64,000 nt of DNA from Atrina japonica (lineage: Eukaryota; Mollusca; Bivalvia; Pterioida; Pinnidae), in the NCBI GenBank assembly GCA_030159075.1, contig BROG01000029.1, forward strand, positions 795,001-859,000, in the 5' to 3' direction. The notes under the pieces were generated by a model. The model ran no database searches and was not told where the DNA came from. It worked only from the letters and a program-made list of their open reading frames with translations. This document shows positions 47,394 to 59,600 of this stretch, one piece after another. The translations under genes and the position numbers were made by a program. The number at the start of each line of letters is the position of its first letter. Position 1 is the stretch's first letter.

Positions 47394-47692
47394 ATGTGTG
47401 GCACACATGCACATACACCCGCGCATGCACAAACACACTCAAACATCCACACAAACATACACACACGAACACACTTACACACATATACACACATGCACAT
47501 ACACACGCACACAAACGTACGCACACAAACATACATACACACGCACTCACGCACACACAAAAACAGACACACGCACGCACACACACGCACACACACAGAC
47601 AAACGCACGCACACACGCGAACATACACACTCACGTACACACACATACACAAACACACACACAAACACACCTGCACATACACATACACATAT
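47394..47692. repeat. degenerate CA-rich low-complexity block
   Basis: About 300 bp of interrupted CACA with CG and TA variants. It yields long His/Thr-rich and Cys/Val-rich open frames on the two strands that are not genes. Confidence 0.92.
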
Positions 47693-47695
47693 ATC

Positions 47696-47972
47696 TTTGT
47701 TTATTGTTGTTTAACGTCCCACTCAAGAATCTTTCACTCATATGGAGACGTCACCAAATACCGGTGAAGGGTTTCAAATTTGGCCTATGCTCGACACTTA
47801 CGGCCATTGAGCAGTGAGGATTCTTTAACTGCCGACATCTACTGTGACACAGGACTTCGCGTTTTACTGTCTCATCCGAAGGACAGAAAACCAACCTGTC
47901 GCCGCCTGGACTCGAACTTACGACCTCACGATCAAGAGTCGAGCGGGCAAGCAACTGAGACAAGCCGGCTCT
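47696..47972 (-). mobile_element. tRNA-derived SINE, second copy
   Basis: Reverse orientation of the 19123-19409 element. TTTGTTTATTGTTGTTTAACGTCCCACTCAAGAA is the tail end, and the head end holds the box B complement CTGGACTCGAACTTACGACC. It abuts the CA-rich block. Confidence 0.8.
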
Positions 47973-49221
47973 ACACATATATCAAAATTTGTGATTTTAT
48001 GACACGCAACATATCGTCAGTTATATAGTAGTGGTTGTTTTACGGTAGAGGGGAAACGAGGTTAACATGAACTTAGGAACAGACTACCTGCTACGGAGAC
48101 ACCGTGAATTAAAATGCGATGGTCTAACCTGTTTATGTCCGAAACACATCAAATAAATGTACCACACCAGGGGGACTTTTTTACTGTTGAGATAATATTT
48201 GTGCTAAGATTTATACAAATATTTACCTGTAATATTAGCCAATGAATGTAACAATTGGCTTCCCTTTGAAAACAATGGCCTTTTAACTTGATTCAATTTA
48301 AGCTGTATTGCATATGATGCTAAACTTATGAAGATATAGTGATATTCAAATATAAAGAAAGGCAACTAATATATGCGATACATTATGAATGCATTTCACA
48401 ATAAACCACGTTTCAACACCTTATAACACGAACAAAAGTTTTACTAAGTATCAAATAACTTTTTGTAAAGTGGTAGTAGCAACGGCAATATCCCAAAAAA
48501 GAAAACGTGAGATTTAATGCATGAAGAACAATAAATGATACAAAAAAATAAAAAAGAAATATTGATAACAAGATTACATAGTTAGATTGATACAGTGGTA
48601 ATAAAGTCCTTATTTTGCTTGTTCGTATGAAATTCACTCACTATGCACATATCTATAGCCACAGCTACTCTAAGAAGTTCAGAAGTGAAAGAACAGTCCT
48701 GCAGAGATTATACAACAGTAGCTAAAATGGTGATTGTAAAGAACGAATACATATTCGCAAAGTTATATAGCGGTATACTGTCCAAGATGCCACAATATTT
48801 ACTCGTATGACTGTTACATCTTTTCTTTATGATTATTAGTTCGAATGTAGCTGCCGATTGACACATGTTTTACTCAATTAATTTGATCTGTATTCGCTCT
48901 GTAATAACAACAGATCCCAGCTATGGATTGTCCAGAGGCCCTTGATTGTCCAATGTTTACTATGTGTATACAATCAATTTATACAATGGTACTTTTTCAT
49001 CAATGTTTTACATTTCAGAGATTTTTTTAACCATATCTTCTCTAGAATACAGGTCTTTCATAGGTAAATTAGCACAAGTTTATAAACTCAACGAGTCTAC
49101 GTTGAATCATACCAGTGGTGACAGACTTGTTTTCGATAGCACTAATATTAGAACTACAGTAATACATTGAGTTTCGTTTTACCTGTGTATTCCTATTTTA
49201 GGAAAATGGGCCGTATTGTTT

Positions 49222-49280
49222 CGTTCTATGTCCTGGACATTCTATTGATTTATACTTTAGTATCTGAAGTTTTTTTTATA
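49222..49280 (+). mobile_element. small Penelope-like terminal-repeat fragment
   Basis: CTATGTCCTGGACATTCTATTGATTTATACTTTAGTATCTGAA is the reverse complement of the 91-bp terminal repeat at 29952. Confidence 0.65.
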
Positions 49281-50059
49281 TTCTTCGAAAACAAAAGTAT
49301 TACAGCTACTGTAACACTTGAAGTCACATTTTACCTGTGCATTTATATCTTTGGAAAATTGACCGTATTCCTTCTATTTGGTTTTTGCCAGAACCCGGAT
49401 GTGCCACTTTACCTTATTAGATTTATAACACACACACTTTTGTTGTCCCAATTCTTATACCCATACTGTTAAGTCAACAATAGGACACAGCTGTCTACCT
49501 CGATATCTCATTTTGTAATGCGAGTCTTGATAGCCTTTCCCGAGATTTCCATATCATTGATATGTGCATATGTTTGTATGTATGTATTTTGATTTGAATA
49601 CAGTATGACATTCAATCATGTGCTTTTCGTAAGAAGAAACTGCACACTTGTTTGATATATAACGATAATATAAAATTGTGCCTCTGTTACATTAGCAAAC
49701 TTACAGCATGCTTTAATTGAATTTATGTTTCTCATGTGAATTTGCAGTCATAGACTTGATTTCCACACAAACGAGTTATATTGTGTTTTGTATACATGTA
49801 CTACGTGTTACAATAAATAATTTTTCATCCTACCCTTTCTATCACATACACACATTTTATATTTCTGTGATACAAATATTTCATTTTTGAGCTTGGGAAA
49901 GGAATTTCGTCATACCATTATTATTTTGACTCTTTCTCTGTCATAAGTACGTATCACAACATGATTGTAGGCTATAATTGCCGGACAAACACAAGCAAGA
50001 CGAAAGTTCGACTTTGAATCAGGGTGAGTTATTTCAGTATAAAATGACATTTTGGTATA

Positions 50060-50735
50060 TATACTCCGCACGTGTTTCATTGGACTTGACTGTGGACTCA
50101 CGGCGGTTGTGACAGGTCAACAGGGGATGCTTACTCCTCCATGGCACCTGATCCCACCTCTTGGTTTCCAGATGTCCGTGTTTGTCCATTTTACATGATT
50201 TGTATCTATGTCCATGACATTCTATTGATTTATACTTTGGTATCTGAATTTTTTTAATGTACATGAATTGAGTCACATGTATTTCGGACGTTAGAACAGA
50301 AGTATCACAGTGGTTTAGCACATGTCAAGTTCCAAGTTGCTGCACGGGTGTAAGTTTTTGACTGACGTGAATTGATATAAATGTAGATAACACAGTCAAC
50401 AATAAACATGTTAACGGTATTGAGATCCGTAAAGCAATAAAATGGGATATAAAGAGACCTTCGTCTACTGATTCAACCCAGCTTGATCAAATCCGTAGTA
50501 AACTTTAAACGAAAATAAATTAGTGTAACAAATGCTATAACTGTTATAATTTTTGTTTATCGAAAACCGCGTTTAATGTCATCATTACGCAAATTTTACG
50601 GTCGGTATAATAGTCTTGTGTGCGACTACTCTGTTTCACTAAGTGAAATGTTGAGTTGCCTTTTCGTTGGCGGTTGAGACGTTGAGACGTCTGTACCAAT
50701 AGTGACGAGGATACACTCCTCACGTGGTTTTTTGT
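50060..50735 (+). mobile_element. Penelope-like element fragments in head-to-tail order
   Basis: 50060-50262 matches the 3'-most part of the element including the terminal repeat. 50560-50735 matches the part that normally lies just upstream of it. The order is therefore reversed relative to a single copy, as expected if two tandem copies were partly deleted, with unrelated sequence at 50263-50559. Confidence 0.65.
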
Positions 50736-50850
50736 GGACTTTTTTTATATTATTGAGTATTGTGTCGTAGCCTTCTTTTGGATAATAAGTATAGTGTTAT
50801 CAGTAAACTAAATATCAAGTGTAAAAGAACTTTAGAGTTTATATGCCAGT

Positions 50851-51161
50851 AATATGACACGCCGAAATTAATTATTAATGAGTTAAACCTTGTTTTTTTC
50901 CTCATTTATACGTACCTTTTTCTCTCCAGTTAAACCTAGTTGAGAAAAAATAGGATTTACTGCACCACAAAAATGAATAAAACTTTTTGTTTCTCTCTTC
51001 AAAAAACTAATTTAACTGAGAAAAACTAGATTAGCCTTTTTTTCATTTAAACCTAGTTTTCTCCCGTTAATGTGGGTTAGGAGAAAAACTATTATTAACT
51101 GGAGAAAAAATAGGTTGAAAAAGTTGGTTTAAACAATTGATGTGATATTGGCGTGCCATAC
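50851..51161. mobile_element. about 310-bp TIR element
   Basis: AATATGACACGCCGAAATTA at the left, GATATTGGCGTGCCATAC at the right. Several GTTAAACCTAGTT / GAGAAAAA motifs occur inside in both orientations. Confidence 0.65.
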
Positions 51162-51164
51162 AGG

Positions 51165-53080
51165 AAATGTTCATCTCCCAATGTGGCGCGTGCAACCTGT
51201 CAACATCATTTTGAAGTTTTTGATTTTATTTGTTATTTGCGTATGAGGGGTGCCTTATCAATAACTCACTAACGAGTACTTGTATATTGATATAAAATAC
51301 AATTTAATACCAACAGGGGCGGATCTTTTTGAAAGGGGGTTGACAAATTTTATCATTATATATGAAATGCGAGAGCTGAAGATGGGTGCCTTCAGAGGCG
51401 AGGGGTCTGGAACCGTTTTGAAATTTTCTAAGGGGGGGGGGTGTTGAAGCCTAGAACCTTGAATCCGCCAATGAGCGACATAAATATGGATAAATCAGAC
51501 ATATGGAACTTGTTTATTTTAGGTATACCACATTGTCTTCCGCCACTTTGTACTATTTTATTGAAGCATTTTATATGTATTTTTCAAATATGTACTTTTG
51601 TATTGAGAGGAATTTGCGAATTAAAATCAAATCATATCAGTTACATTATTAAGTTTCCATTTCTTGAAACTAGCATTATACCCTGGTATTAATGACACGA
51701 CAATAGCGATATCTATAATAACAGCACATTTTATTTCTCAGAAATTACATTTGATAAAAAATTGAAGAGATTTTATTACATGGCACAAAACATACATGAT
51801 ATCAACAATATAATAATATCGATATGTAACAAAGTTAAGGCAGTGGGATAATCAACACCGGAAAGTTCTACCTTAGTGTATCTTCAATAGATATATCATA
51901 AATGAAACAGAGAATGTATCAAACTCAACTCAACCACATACATAAACACACAGATATTTACTGGCGTACACATGTTTTCAGGCTTGCTATCTCACTGAAT
52001 TTCCTATAGGAAACAACGCAGTATATTTACAATTACACTTGATTAACCCAATCCAGGACATTGTTATGTCCGGAAATATTATTAATAATTACTTGAGATC
52101 AATATGCATGTCTGTGTTATACTTGAGTCACATTTTCGGTTTTGCTGATATTAGAATGAAAGACACCAGACTCGTGAATTTAGAAATTTCCCAATACCAT
52201 GAGAATGCTTCAGAAAGGTCCCTTGTTGTATTACACTTTTCGGTGGTGTTTTAGTTACGAAATAATACATCTGTAGCGTTGCATAATATCCCGTACAAAA
52301 ATATCTAAATCAGCATTTACCCCAAAATTAACAAGATTGGCTTCGAATTGTCTTTCTAATGCTACATAAGTGTAAAGTATTTTATTCACGGGTATTTAAT
52401 TTCGCGGAATTTCCATTGACCGCGATTATAGCGAAATTAACCCCCCTTCGAATAAAAGCAACTGTACAGTACCTTCTTCTCTCTCAGATGCACGCACACA
52501 CGCACTTTCGCATCTATTCCAGGTTTTCTGTAAATGTCTTTCTCTTCGAGGACACTATTACACATAGGTTTCATATTCGTATTCTTTTGTGGTTATTTTA
52601 CATTTCTTTTCAATTCGAGCTCAACTGATGAAGTTTTATTGACAAAAACAATTGTCTTGTGCATTTGGTTTTTCCTCCTTTTCGCAAAACTTTGACTTTG
52701 GTATTATTATTTTTTTTAGACAGAACCATATTTTGCTAAAATGATTTTTGATTATAGAGACTATTAATAACCCTTTGCAACTTACTGTCTAAGAAGATTA
52801 AATATTATTTTAATCAAATTTACGTTATGAAACACAATATATCGTATGTATATGTACAGTGGACGTTTGTTATAAAATAAACTATATTTTAATTATGCAT
52901 CTGTAAATCTCCAAAGAAACCTTCAGGACACTTGCGCCTATCCAACCTTTGATTATCCTATTTCTGGAAATCATTATACACACTACAACTGAAAGTATTT
53001 GAGCCGTTCATATGTCAATACAATTAAGTACAATAATTAATTTAACCATTGGAATTATCTTCACTCGCCCATGCTTGCTC
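51165..53080. other. gene-free spacer
   Basis: No gene recognised. A hammerhead-like fragment lies at about 52610-52665. G-runs (51431-51442) mark low complexity. Confidence 0.45.
52612..52665 (+). repeat. repeat fragment with a broken hammerhead-ribozyme-like core, copy 1
   Basis: CGAGCTCAACTGATGAAGTT...TTATTGACAAAAACAATTGTC matches 56029-56070. The CTGATGA box is intact, but the GAAA box is CAAAA and stem II is weak, so no ribozyme activity is expected. Confidence 0.4.
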
Positions 53081-53084
53081 AAGG

Positions 53085-53422
53085 GGCATTAGCTGTGTTT
53101 ACAAAAAACAATTATATCGATTTGTTTTCTACTTTTACTACTTGTATTTGATGTACAATAACAAATAAGAACTATACACAGGTATGAAAATGTTTCATTT
53201 CTTTTTTTTGTGACAGTGGGGTCCGCTCAAGTGTATTAGTTATATATAAATAGTGAGGTTGAGTTAATCAATTACAAATGTTAAACAGTGTCTCAAGCAA
53301 TTTCACAAAATATATAGGAATTTAAGAATTTTTATGACTGTAAATATCTTTTTTGTTTGTTATTGTATACCAATCTAAGTAGTAAAAAGGGAAAAACTTC
53401 TAAAACGCAGTCCCTTTAAGTT
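53085..53422. mobile_element. foldback-type MITE, copy 6
   Basis: AAGGGGCATTAGCTGTGTTTACA at the left, ACGCAGTCCCTTTAAG at the right, interior as in the other copies. Confidence 0.72.
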
Positions 53423-53518
53423 GAGATTGTATGAACACAATACATTTTATATACTTTTTAAGCAGCTTATATACAAAAACCCCAATAAATTTCCCAAAAG
53501 TAGTAACCTTACTACATA

Positions 53519-53611
53519 TTTAACTCATTAACCCCTGAAAAACAATGGACTCTTCTGTAAATCAATGACTTAGAGCAGTCCAAATTTGTCTTTAGGGGTG
53601 AATGAGTTAAA
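53519..53611. mobile_element. 92-bp MITE, copy 4
   Basis: TTTAACTCATTAACCCCTGA ... TTAGGGGTGAATGAGTTAAA. The best-preserved copy. Confidence 0.75.
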
Positions 53612-53723
53612 GAATCCCAAATTGACTAAGAAATGATGTCACTTTTGCACTGCTTCATTTAACATGACATGTAAACACTAGTATGGAACATTTTATAAAA
53701 ATGTTACGGAATGCCATGACAAT

Positions 53724-53729
53724 TTTATT
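53724..53729 (-). promoter_or_regulatory. polyadenylation signal AATAAA
   Basis: Canonical hexamer on the minus strand, about 205 nt past the stop codon of the class B GPCR tail exon. Confidence 0.5.
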
Positions 53730-53933
53730 ACCTTGCATAATGAGTAGGAAAATATGAAAGTAACCTATGAGTATAGGTTTACTTAGTTGAAAGTTAATCA
53801 TTTCCGGAATTCCCCCACAGTTTATGGATAATAATGCCAAATACACACAAGTTTGAGCGTTTGTAATATTACAGGATATCATATATGTCTGTGTAATATT
53901 TGTAAACATATATGACCTGATGTATCACGCATT

Positions 53934-54230
53934 TCATACTTCCGATATTGGTAAAAGTGCATAGCGCCCTCTTTCGGAATTAGGGGATTGATTTTGACCA
54001 TTCTTCACTTCCGTGGAACTCTGAGGACTACCGTTACATTCCGTGAGAACAAGGGGGTCCGAAGTTTTTCTTTCGATTATACTACTTTGTTTTGAAAGGG
54101 AACTTCTTTTTCCTAAAAATGAGGTCCTTCTACCACTTGCCAAGGATGTTCCCATCGTCAGCAAATTTAAATGTCTTTGACCACTTCGACTTTTCATTTG
54201 CATTATTTTCTTCTTTAATGTTTGTATGAC
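53934..54230 (-). CDS. class B GPCR last exon (cytoplasmic tail)
   Basis: Acceptor CTTTTAACAG, 98 residues, then a stop. Low-complexity, basic and Ser-rich, as usual for receptor tails. Confidence 0.78.
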   Translation of the reverse strand, partial: VIQTLKKKIMQMKSRSGQRHLNLLTMGTSLASGRRTSFLGKRSSLSKQSSIIERKTSDPLVLTECNGSPQSSTEVKNGQNQSPNSERGRYALLPISEV

Positions 54231-55379
54231 CTGTTAAAAGATACAAGATATTGGGTAATAAATATAAGAATTGTAAATAAAACAGCAAATCTACGTAGAA
54301 AATACAAATCACAAAAGCTGTATTTTGTTTATCGCAATATATATCTTGTTACGATGTTATTTATGGGAATGTTATTTGTACGTGAATCAGCGAAACTATT
54401 TTTGACATATTTCTCGTGCAATTGAACACACTTCCTGGTTGAATTATAGCATGTCTCTAACATAAAATCACAAGAGTATAAATAAACATTGAAATAAATG
54501 ACAATGATCTTCAAGAGATGAAATACAGAAAGCAAGTAATATGAACACATCCTCGCAACGCCATGTTTAATTAACGTCATCCGTTTTGTCGTTCTCCTAT
54601 TGTTGTTTAACATGTATTGTAACGTCAACATCTTTAGGTGACGGCCCGCAAAATTTGACCTATGCGGGACGTTGGGAACTCACCAGAAAGACCCGTAACA
54701 TGTCACGCCCAGCGTTTGTCGAAGGGACACTGGCTACTTGTTTTAAAGCCTTAGGTGATATTGTCGATAGATAAGATAAATACTGCATCTTCTATCAAGC
54801 ACTTCAATATATTTAGAGTTATTTTCCAAAAATATACGTGTCATATGTTTGCTCTGAACTCCAGATAACTTGACAGAGTGGGAGAATATCTATGACGCAT
54901 TTCAGATATATCATAACCCACAATTGTAAAAATAGTGATTGGAGAGATATGACTTTAAGAGACGTACATACTGTATTTGATCACACAAAGTTTTCTTTCT
55001 TCATTTTACTTCTCAAAAGATTTATATAGTTATTGATTCATTTCGTTTTATACATATTTTACGACTAAAATATAGTTACATATTCTCCAAACCAAACTTT
55101 CTCTCAAAATGTATTGAAACATTCACAAGACATTTAAATTCAACTATAAACTGAATATAGTTAGAAGAATTCTGAGTGGAAATTAGATTTTCCAATCAAA
55201 CGATATGAAAATGTGTAATTCGTTTCGACGTTGTCATAATGATTTAGAATTGTACATTAGCTTTATAGGAATGAGGAAGATTATAAATGTTGAACTAATA
55301 CTGTTTGTACGTCATTTTTACAAAACAAAACAATTACCTCTTTATTAAAAAAACAGAATAGCAAGGCGACGAATGCTCC
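53934..55379 (-). CDS. class B (secretin-family) GPCR, last two exons (partial)
   Basis: Exons 55379-55338 and 54230-53934 join in phase 0. The first is exactly 42 nt and encodes GAFVALLFCFFNKE, which matches the end of TM7 in secretin-family receptors (QGxFVAxxYCFxNxEV). A 42-nt exon at this point is typical of these genes. The second opens VIQTLKKKI, the start of helix 8, and continues as a Ser/Arg-rich cytoplasmic tail with possible phosphorylation sites (RKTSD, KRSSLSKQSS). It ends LLPISEV, which fits a class I PDZ-binding C terminus (S at -2, V at 0). Such receptors bind peptide hormones and signal through G proteins at the plasma membrane. The remaining exons should lie to the right of the AT-rich block. 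The specific ligand class cannot be told from the tail. Confidence 0.8.
54590..54775 (-). repeat. probable SINE tail fragment
   Basis: The end TTAAACAACAATAGG and a GCATAGGTCAAATTTTG segment on the minus strand resemble the 3' part of the SINEs at 19.1 and 47.7 kb. No tRNA head. It lies in the last intron of the GPCR. Confidence 0.35.
55338..55379 (-). CDS. class B GPCR penultimate exon (42 nt, end of TM7)
   Basis: Acceptor CATTTTCTTTTTAG, donor GTAATT. 14 codons, hydrophobic, with the conserved FVALL.CF.N.E pattern. Confidence 0.8.
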
Positions 55380-55439
55380 CTAAAAAGAAAATGAAAGTGA
55401 TAAATTGCATACAAAAATACAGATACAACAGTGTTAATA

Positions 55440-55830
55440 GTAAGGTGGTTCAGGACACAACTGAACAAACACTTACCTTTGAAAATACAGAAGTGAGATC
55501 AGGTGGACTGTAGAATTAAGCACCCATGAGTCCACAGTTAAATTCAAATAAAATAATTGGGGAATTGGTAGTATTCTGACTAAAGCCCTAATTAGGATGA
55601 TTCAAAATCAATTGTCATGCGGAGATAAACACCATCCAGTCGGGTGCAAGTGCCGAATTACGACGCGAAATCGAATTCAAATGAAATTAGTGAGAAATAA
55701 ATCCTCGTCTAAATCGGTACAGACGATTCAAAAACCATAATCGAACAGATAACTCAGCATGTCATTTAGTGAAACATGGTAATTGCAAACAAGGTCATTA
55801 TAACGACCGTAAAATTTGCAATAATAATAT
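55440..55830 (-). mobile_element. old Penelope-like element fragments
   Basis: AAGTGAGATCAGGTGG...CATGAGTCCACAGTTAAATTCAA and, further on, TCGGTACAGACGATTCAA...AACTCAGCATGTCATTTAGTGAAAC match 30055-30240 of the long copy with heavy divergence. Confidence 0.6.
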
Positions 55831-56021
55831 GCAAAAATATCAATTTTGATCTGGTATACCCTTAAGGCCAAACATTGCAGCGTTTCATAATGTATACGTA
55901 CGTTAATGTGACGAAATATACTGACATCCTACACAAAAATGATGACACGTTCCGCTGTGTCATTAGACTTCAAATTTGGTACTGGATTGGCAGCAATGAG
56001 ATTTTCCAGATATGCGCCATT

Positions 56022-56075
56022 TCCTGCTTCGAGCTCAACTGATGAAGTCTTATTGACGGAAATTATCGTCTACAG
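56022..56075 (+). repeat. repeat fragment with hammerhead-ribozyme-like core, copy 2
   Basis: CTGATGA (56039-56045), then GTC-TTATT-GAC able to form a short stem II, then GGAAA and TTATCGTC. This has the layout CTGATGA / GAAA / GTC used by minimal hammerheads in Penelope-like elements, but stem II has an A-G closing mismatch and stem I pairing is unclear. Confidence 0.4.
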
Positions 56076-56098
56076 TCTTTGATTTGGCCTGGTATTTT

Positions 56099-56356
56099 AA
56101 AGGGGCATTAGCTGTGTTATTTCGATTTTTTCTCTTTTTAATACTTGTACTTAATATACAAATAGTATAGTGAGTTAATCAATTGCAATTGAAAGAGTGC
56201 CAAACATGGGTTTCTTAAGCAATGTTCACAAAATATATAGGAATTTAAGAAATTTCATGCCTGTGTTTATCTCTTTTTGTTATTGTATATCATCTAAGTG
56301 CAGTAAAAGGGAAACCATTTTTTGAAAAATAAAATACAGCTTATGCCCCTTTAAAA
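56099..56356. mobile_element. foldback-type MITE, copy 7
   Basis: TAAAGGGGCATTAGCTGTGT at the left and CAGCTTATGCCCCTTTAAAA at the right. Confidence 0.75.
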
Positions 56357-56594
56357 TCTCTAACTTTGGTATTATGTTTATGATATGTACAGTAAGAGAA
56401 TTGTAGTGCTATATATAGTCGTATTGTTATAAGAACCACAAAATGTATGTCATTAACAATATCAATATTTATCTAATATCTTATAATGAGTACAACAGAT
56501 ACTCTGATTAACAATAAATCAAATATACCAACAGTCGTACAAGCCAGTATCTCGCGTCCTAATAAACTGAGTATAAAATTTCGCACGAGATCTG

Positions 56595-56644
56595 TTAAGA
56601 ATTTTTTTTTTTTACACATACCATTGTGTTTATTAACTCTTGTA
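56595..56644. repeat. AT-block junction repeat, copy 1
   Basis: TTAAGAATTTTTT... ACATACCATTGTG... TTATTAACTCTTGTA, repeated at 58548-58596. It stands exactly where normal sequence passes into the AT block. Confidence 0.85.
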
Positions 56645-59600
56645 TAATTAATACATAAATATTAAATATGATGATATAAAAAAAATATTAATATAATAAT
56701 AATAATAATAATAAAATGTATAATAAATTTAAATAAGCAGTTTTTATTAAATATAAATATATACTATAAATATAAAATTAATTAAAAATAAAATAAATAT
56801 TATAAATTTAATAATATAATATATAATAAAAATAAATAAAAAATAAAAAATATAAAATAAAAATAATTATTTTATAAGTATATAATAATAAATAATAATA
56901 AATAAAAATATAAAATTAATTAATAAAAAAATATGATATAAAATAAATATAATAATAATATTATTTAATTATTATTTAATATATTAAAGTATAACGATTT
57001 AAAAATAAAAAATTAGATAAAAATAATAATCAATATTGAAAATAATATTTAAATAAATAATAATACTAATAATATAAAATATTTAAATATTTTAATATAT
57101 GAGAAAATAAATAATATATAAATAAAAATTAAATATAATAAAAGATAATAATTAAATTAAAAATTTAAAATAAATATATTCATAATATAAAAATAATTAA
57201 CTTTAATAAGAAAAATAATAAAATATAAATATTAATAATATAATATAAAAATAAAAATAAAAATAAATTAAATATATAACTTATTTAAATAATTTTAAAA
57301 ATAATAAAATATAATAATTAATATAACAGATAAAATATATTATTAAATATTATGTAAATAAATTAAATATAATTATAAATAATAATATATATTAAAATAA
57401 ACATAAGTTAAAATAATGAATTAATTTATTAAATTTATATAATTAATATTAATATTAATCAAAAAAATAAAATAAAATTTAATAAAATTAAAATAAGTAT
57501 AATAATAACAATTTATAAAATTTTATAAATAAAATATATATAAAAATAATTAAAAAATATATTAAAATAAAATAAAAAATAATATAATAAATATATATTT
57601 AAATTATAAATATTAAATATAATAAAATAGCAAAGAATAAAATTAAATATAAAAAAAATATAATAATTAAAATTAAATAAATAAAAAAATTAAAAAATAT
57701 ATTTAAATTTTAAAATATATATATAAATTTAAAAATAATATTATAATAATATATAAAAAATATATAAAATTATATAAAAAATAGAATAAAAAAAATAAAT
57801 ATATTATAATATTAAAATTTATATAAAAAAAATATTAAATATAATAAAAAAATATATAAAAATATAAAAATATAATATAAATGAATAAAAAATAATAAAA
57901 TATATGTAAAAAAAAAAAAATTTAAATATAAATATTAAATAATATAATTATAAATAATAATATAAAATAATAAAAAAAATAATAAAAAATTAATATAATA
58001 ATCATTATAATTATCTAAATTAAAATAAAAATAAATTATTAATATGAAAAAAATAAATATAGAAAAAAAAAACATAGAAATAAGTATAATAAAATAATTA
58101 AAATAAATAAAAAGATAAAATAAAAATAAATTAAAAATAAGAATTAAAAAATTAAATATATAATAATAAATAAAAAAATTAATAAATAAAATAATTAATA
58201 AGTATAATAAATATAATTAAATATAATATATACATTAATAAAATAACAATAAAATTATATCTTAAATATTAATATATATATATATAATAATACAATTATT
58301 AAAATTAAATTATATATAAATAAATAAATAATATATATAAATATTTAAAAGTAATAAATTTAATAATATTATTAAAATTAATAATAATAATATAAATTAA
58401 AAATTAAGAATATTATTAAATGATAATATTATAAATATATAATAATAAATTAATATAATTTAAAATAATATTTTAAAAAATAAAAAAAAATTAAAAAAAT
58501 ATTAATATTATAATATTAAAATAATAATATTTATAATACGCGAACTTTTAAGAATTTTTTTTTTAAACATACCATTGTGGATTATTAACTCTTGTAATAT
58601 ATAAATAATATATATTATAAAAAATAATATAATAATTTTATAAATATAATATAAAATATAAATATTAATATATAATAAAATATAAATATATATTAATAAA
58701 ATAAATAATAAAATAAATAAATTATAAAAATATAATTAATTATAATAATTAAAAAAAAAAAATAAAATTTAATAAAATATAATTATAAAATAAAAAAAAA
58801 AAAAATAAGAAAAATAATAAAGTAATAAATAATATAATATTTAAATAATAATAAAATATAAAAATAATAATTAATAAATATATTAAAAATAATATTAATA
58901 AATTATTATAAAAATCAAAAATTATAAAAAAAATTATAATTATAAAAAATTAAATTAATTAAATAATATTAAAAAATATAAATATTATAAAAATAATTAA
59001 TACTAAATTAAAAAAAAATAAAATAAATATAAAATAGTAATAAATATAAAATACTATTAAAACTAATTACAGTATAAAATATATTATCAATTTAAATATA
59101 AATAAAATTTAAAAAAATAATTAAAAATATAAAATAGATATTTAATTAAATATAGATATAAAAATAATATAAATTTAAAAATTAGAATATAATAAATTAT
59201 ATAAATAAAATAATTAGATTAAAAAATATAAATAAATAATATAAATAATATTATATCTATTATAAAAAATATTAATTAATTAAATATTTATAAAAATATT
59301 TATTAATATAACAAATAATAAAATTAGTTTATAAAAATATAATAATTAAATTATATAATATAAAATTATAAATATAAAAAAATATAATAATTATATTTAA
59401 TAAATAAAATAAATAAAAATATTAATATAAATAAATAATTATATTAAGAAAAATAAATAAAAAATAATAAATATAAATATTTAATATAAAAATAAAAAAA
59501 ATTAAAAAAAATATATTAAAAAAGTAATATAATAATAATAATTATGTAATAATAATATAATAATTTAAATAATAATAAATTAAAAAAAATTTAAAAATAA

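Noticed and set aside
47275..47817. His/Thr-rich and Cys/Val-rich frames on both strands
   Set aside because: Low-complexity CA-rich DNA, plus the neighbouring SINE.
49167..49472. 101-codon hydrophobic plus-strand open frame
   Set aside because: Part of it is the Penelope-like terminal repeat, and the remainder has no recognisable pattern despite its membrane-like composition.
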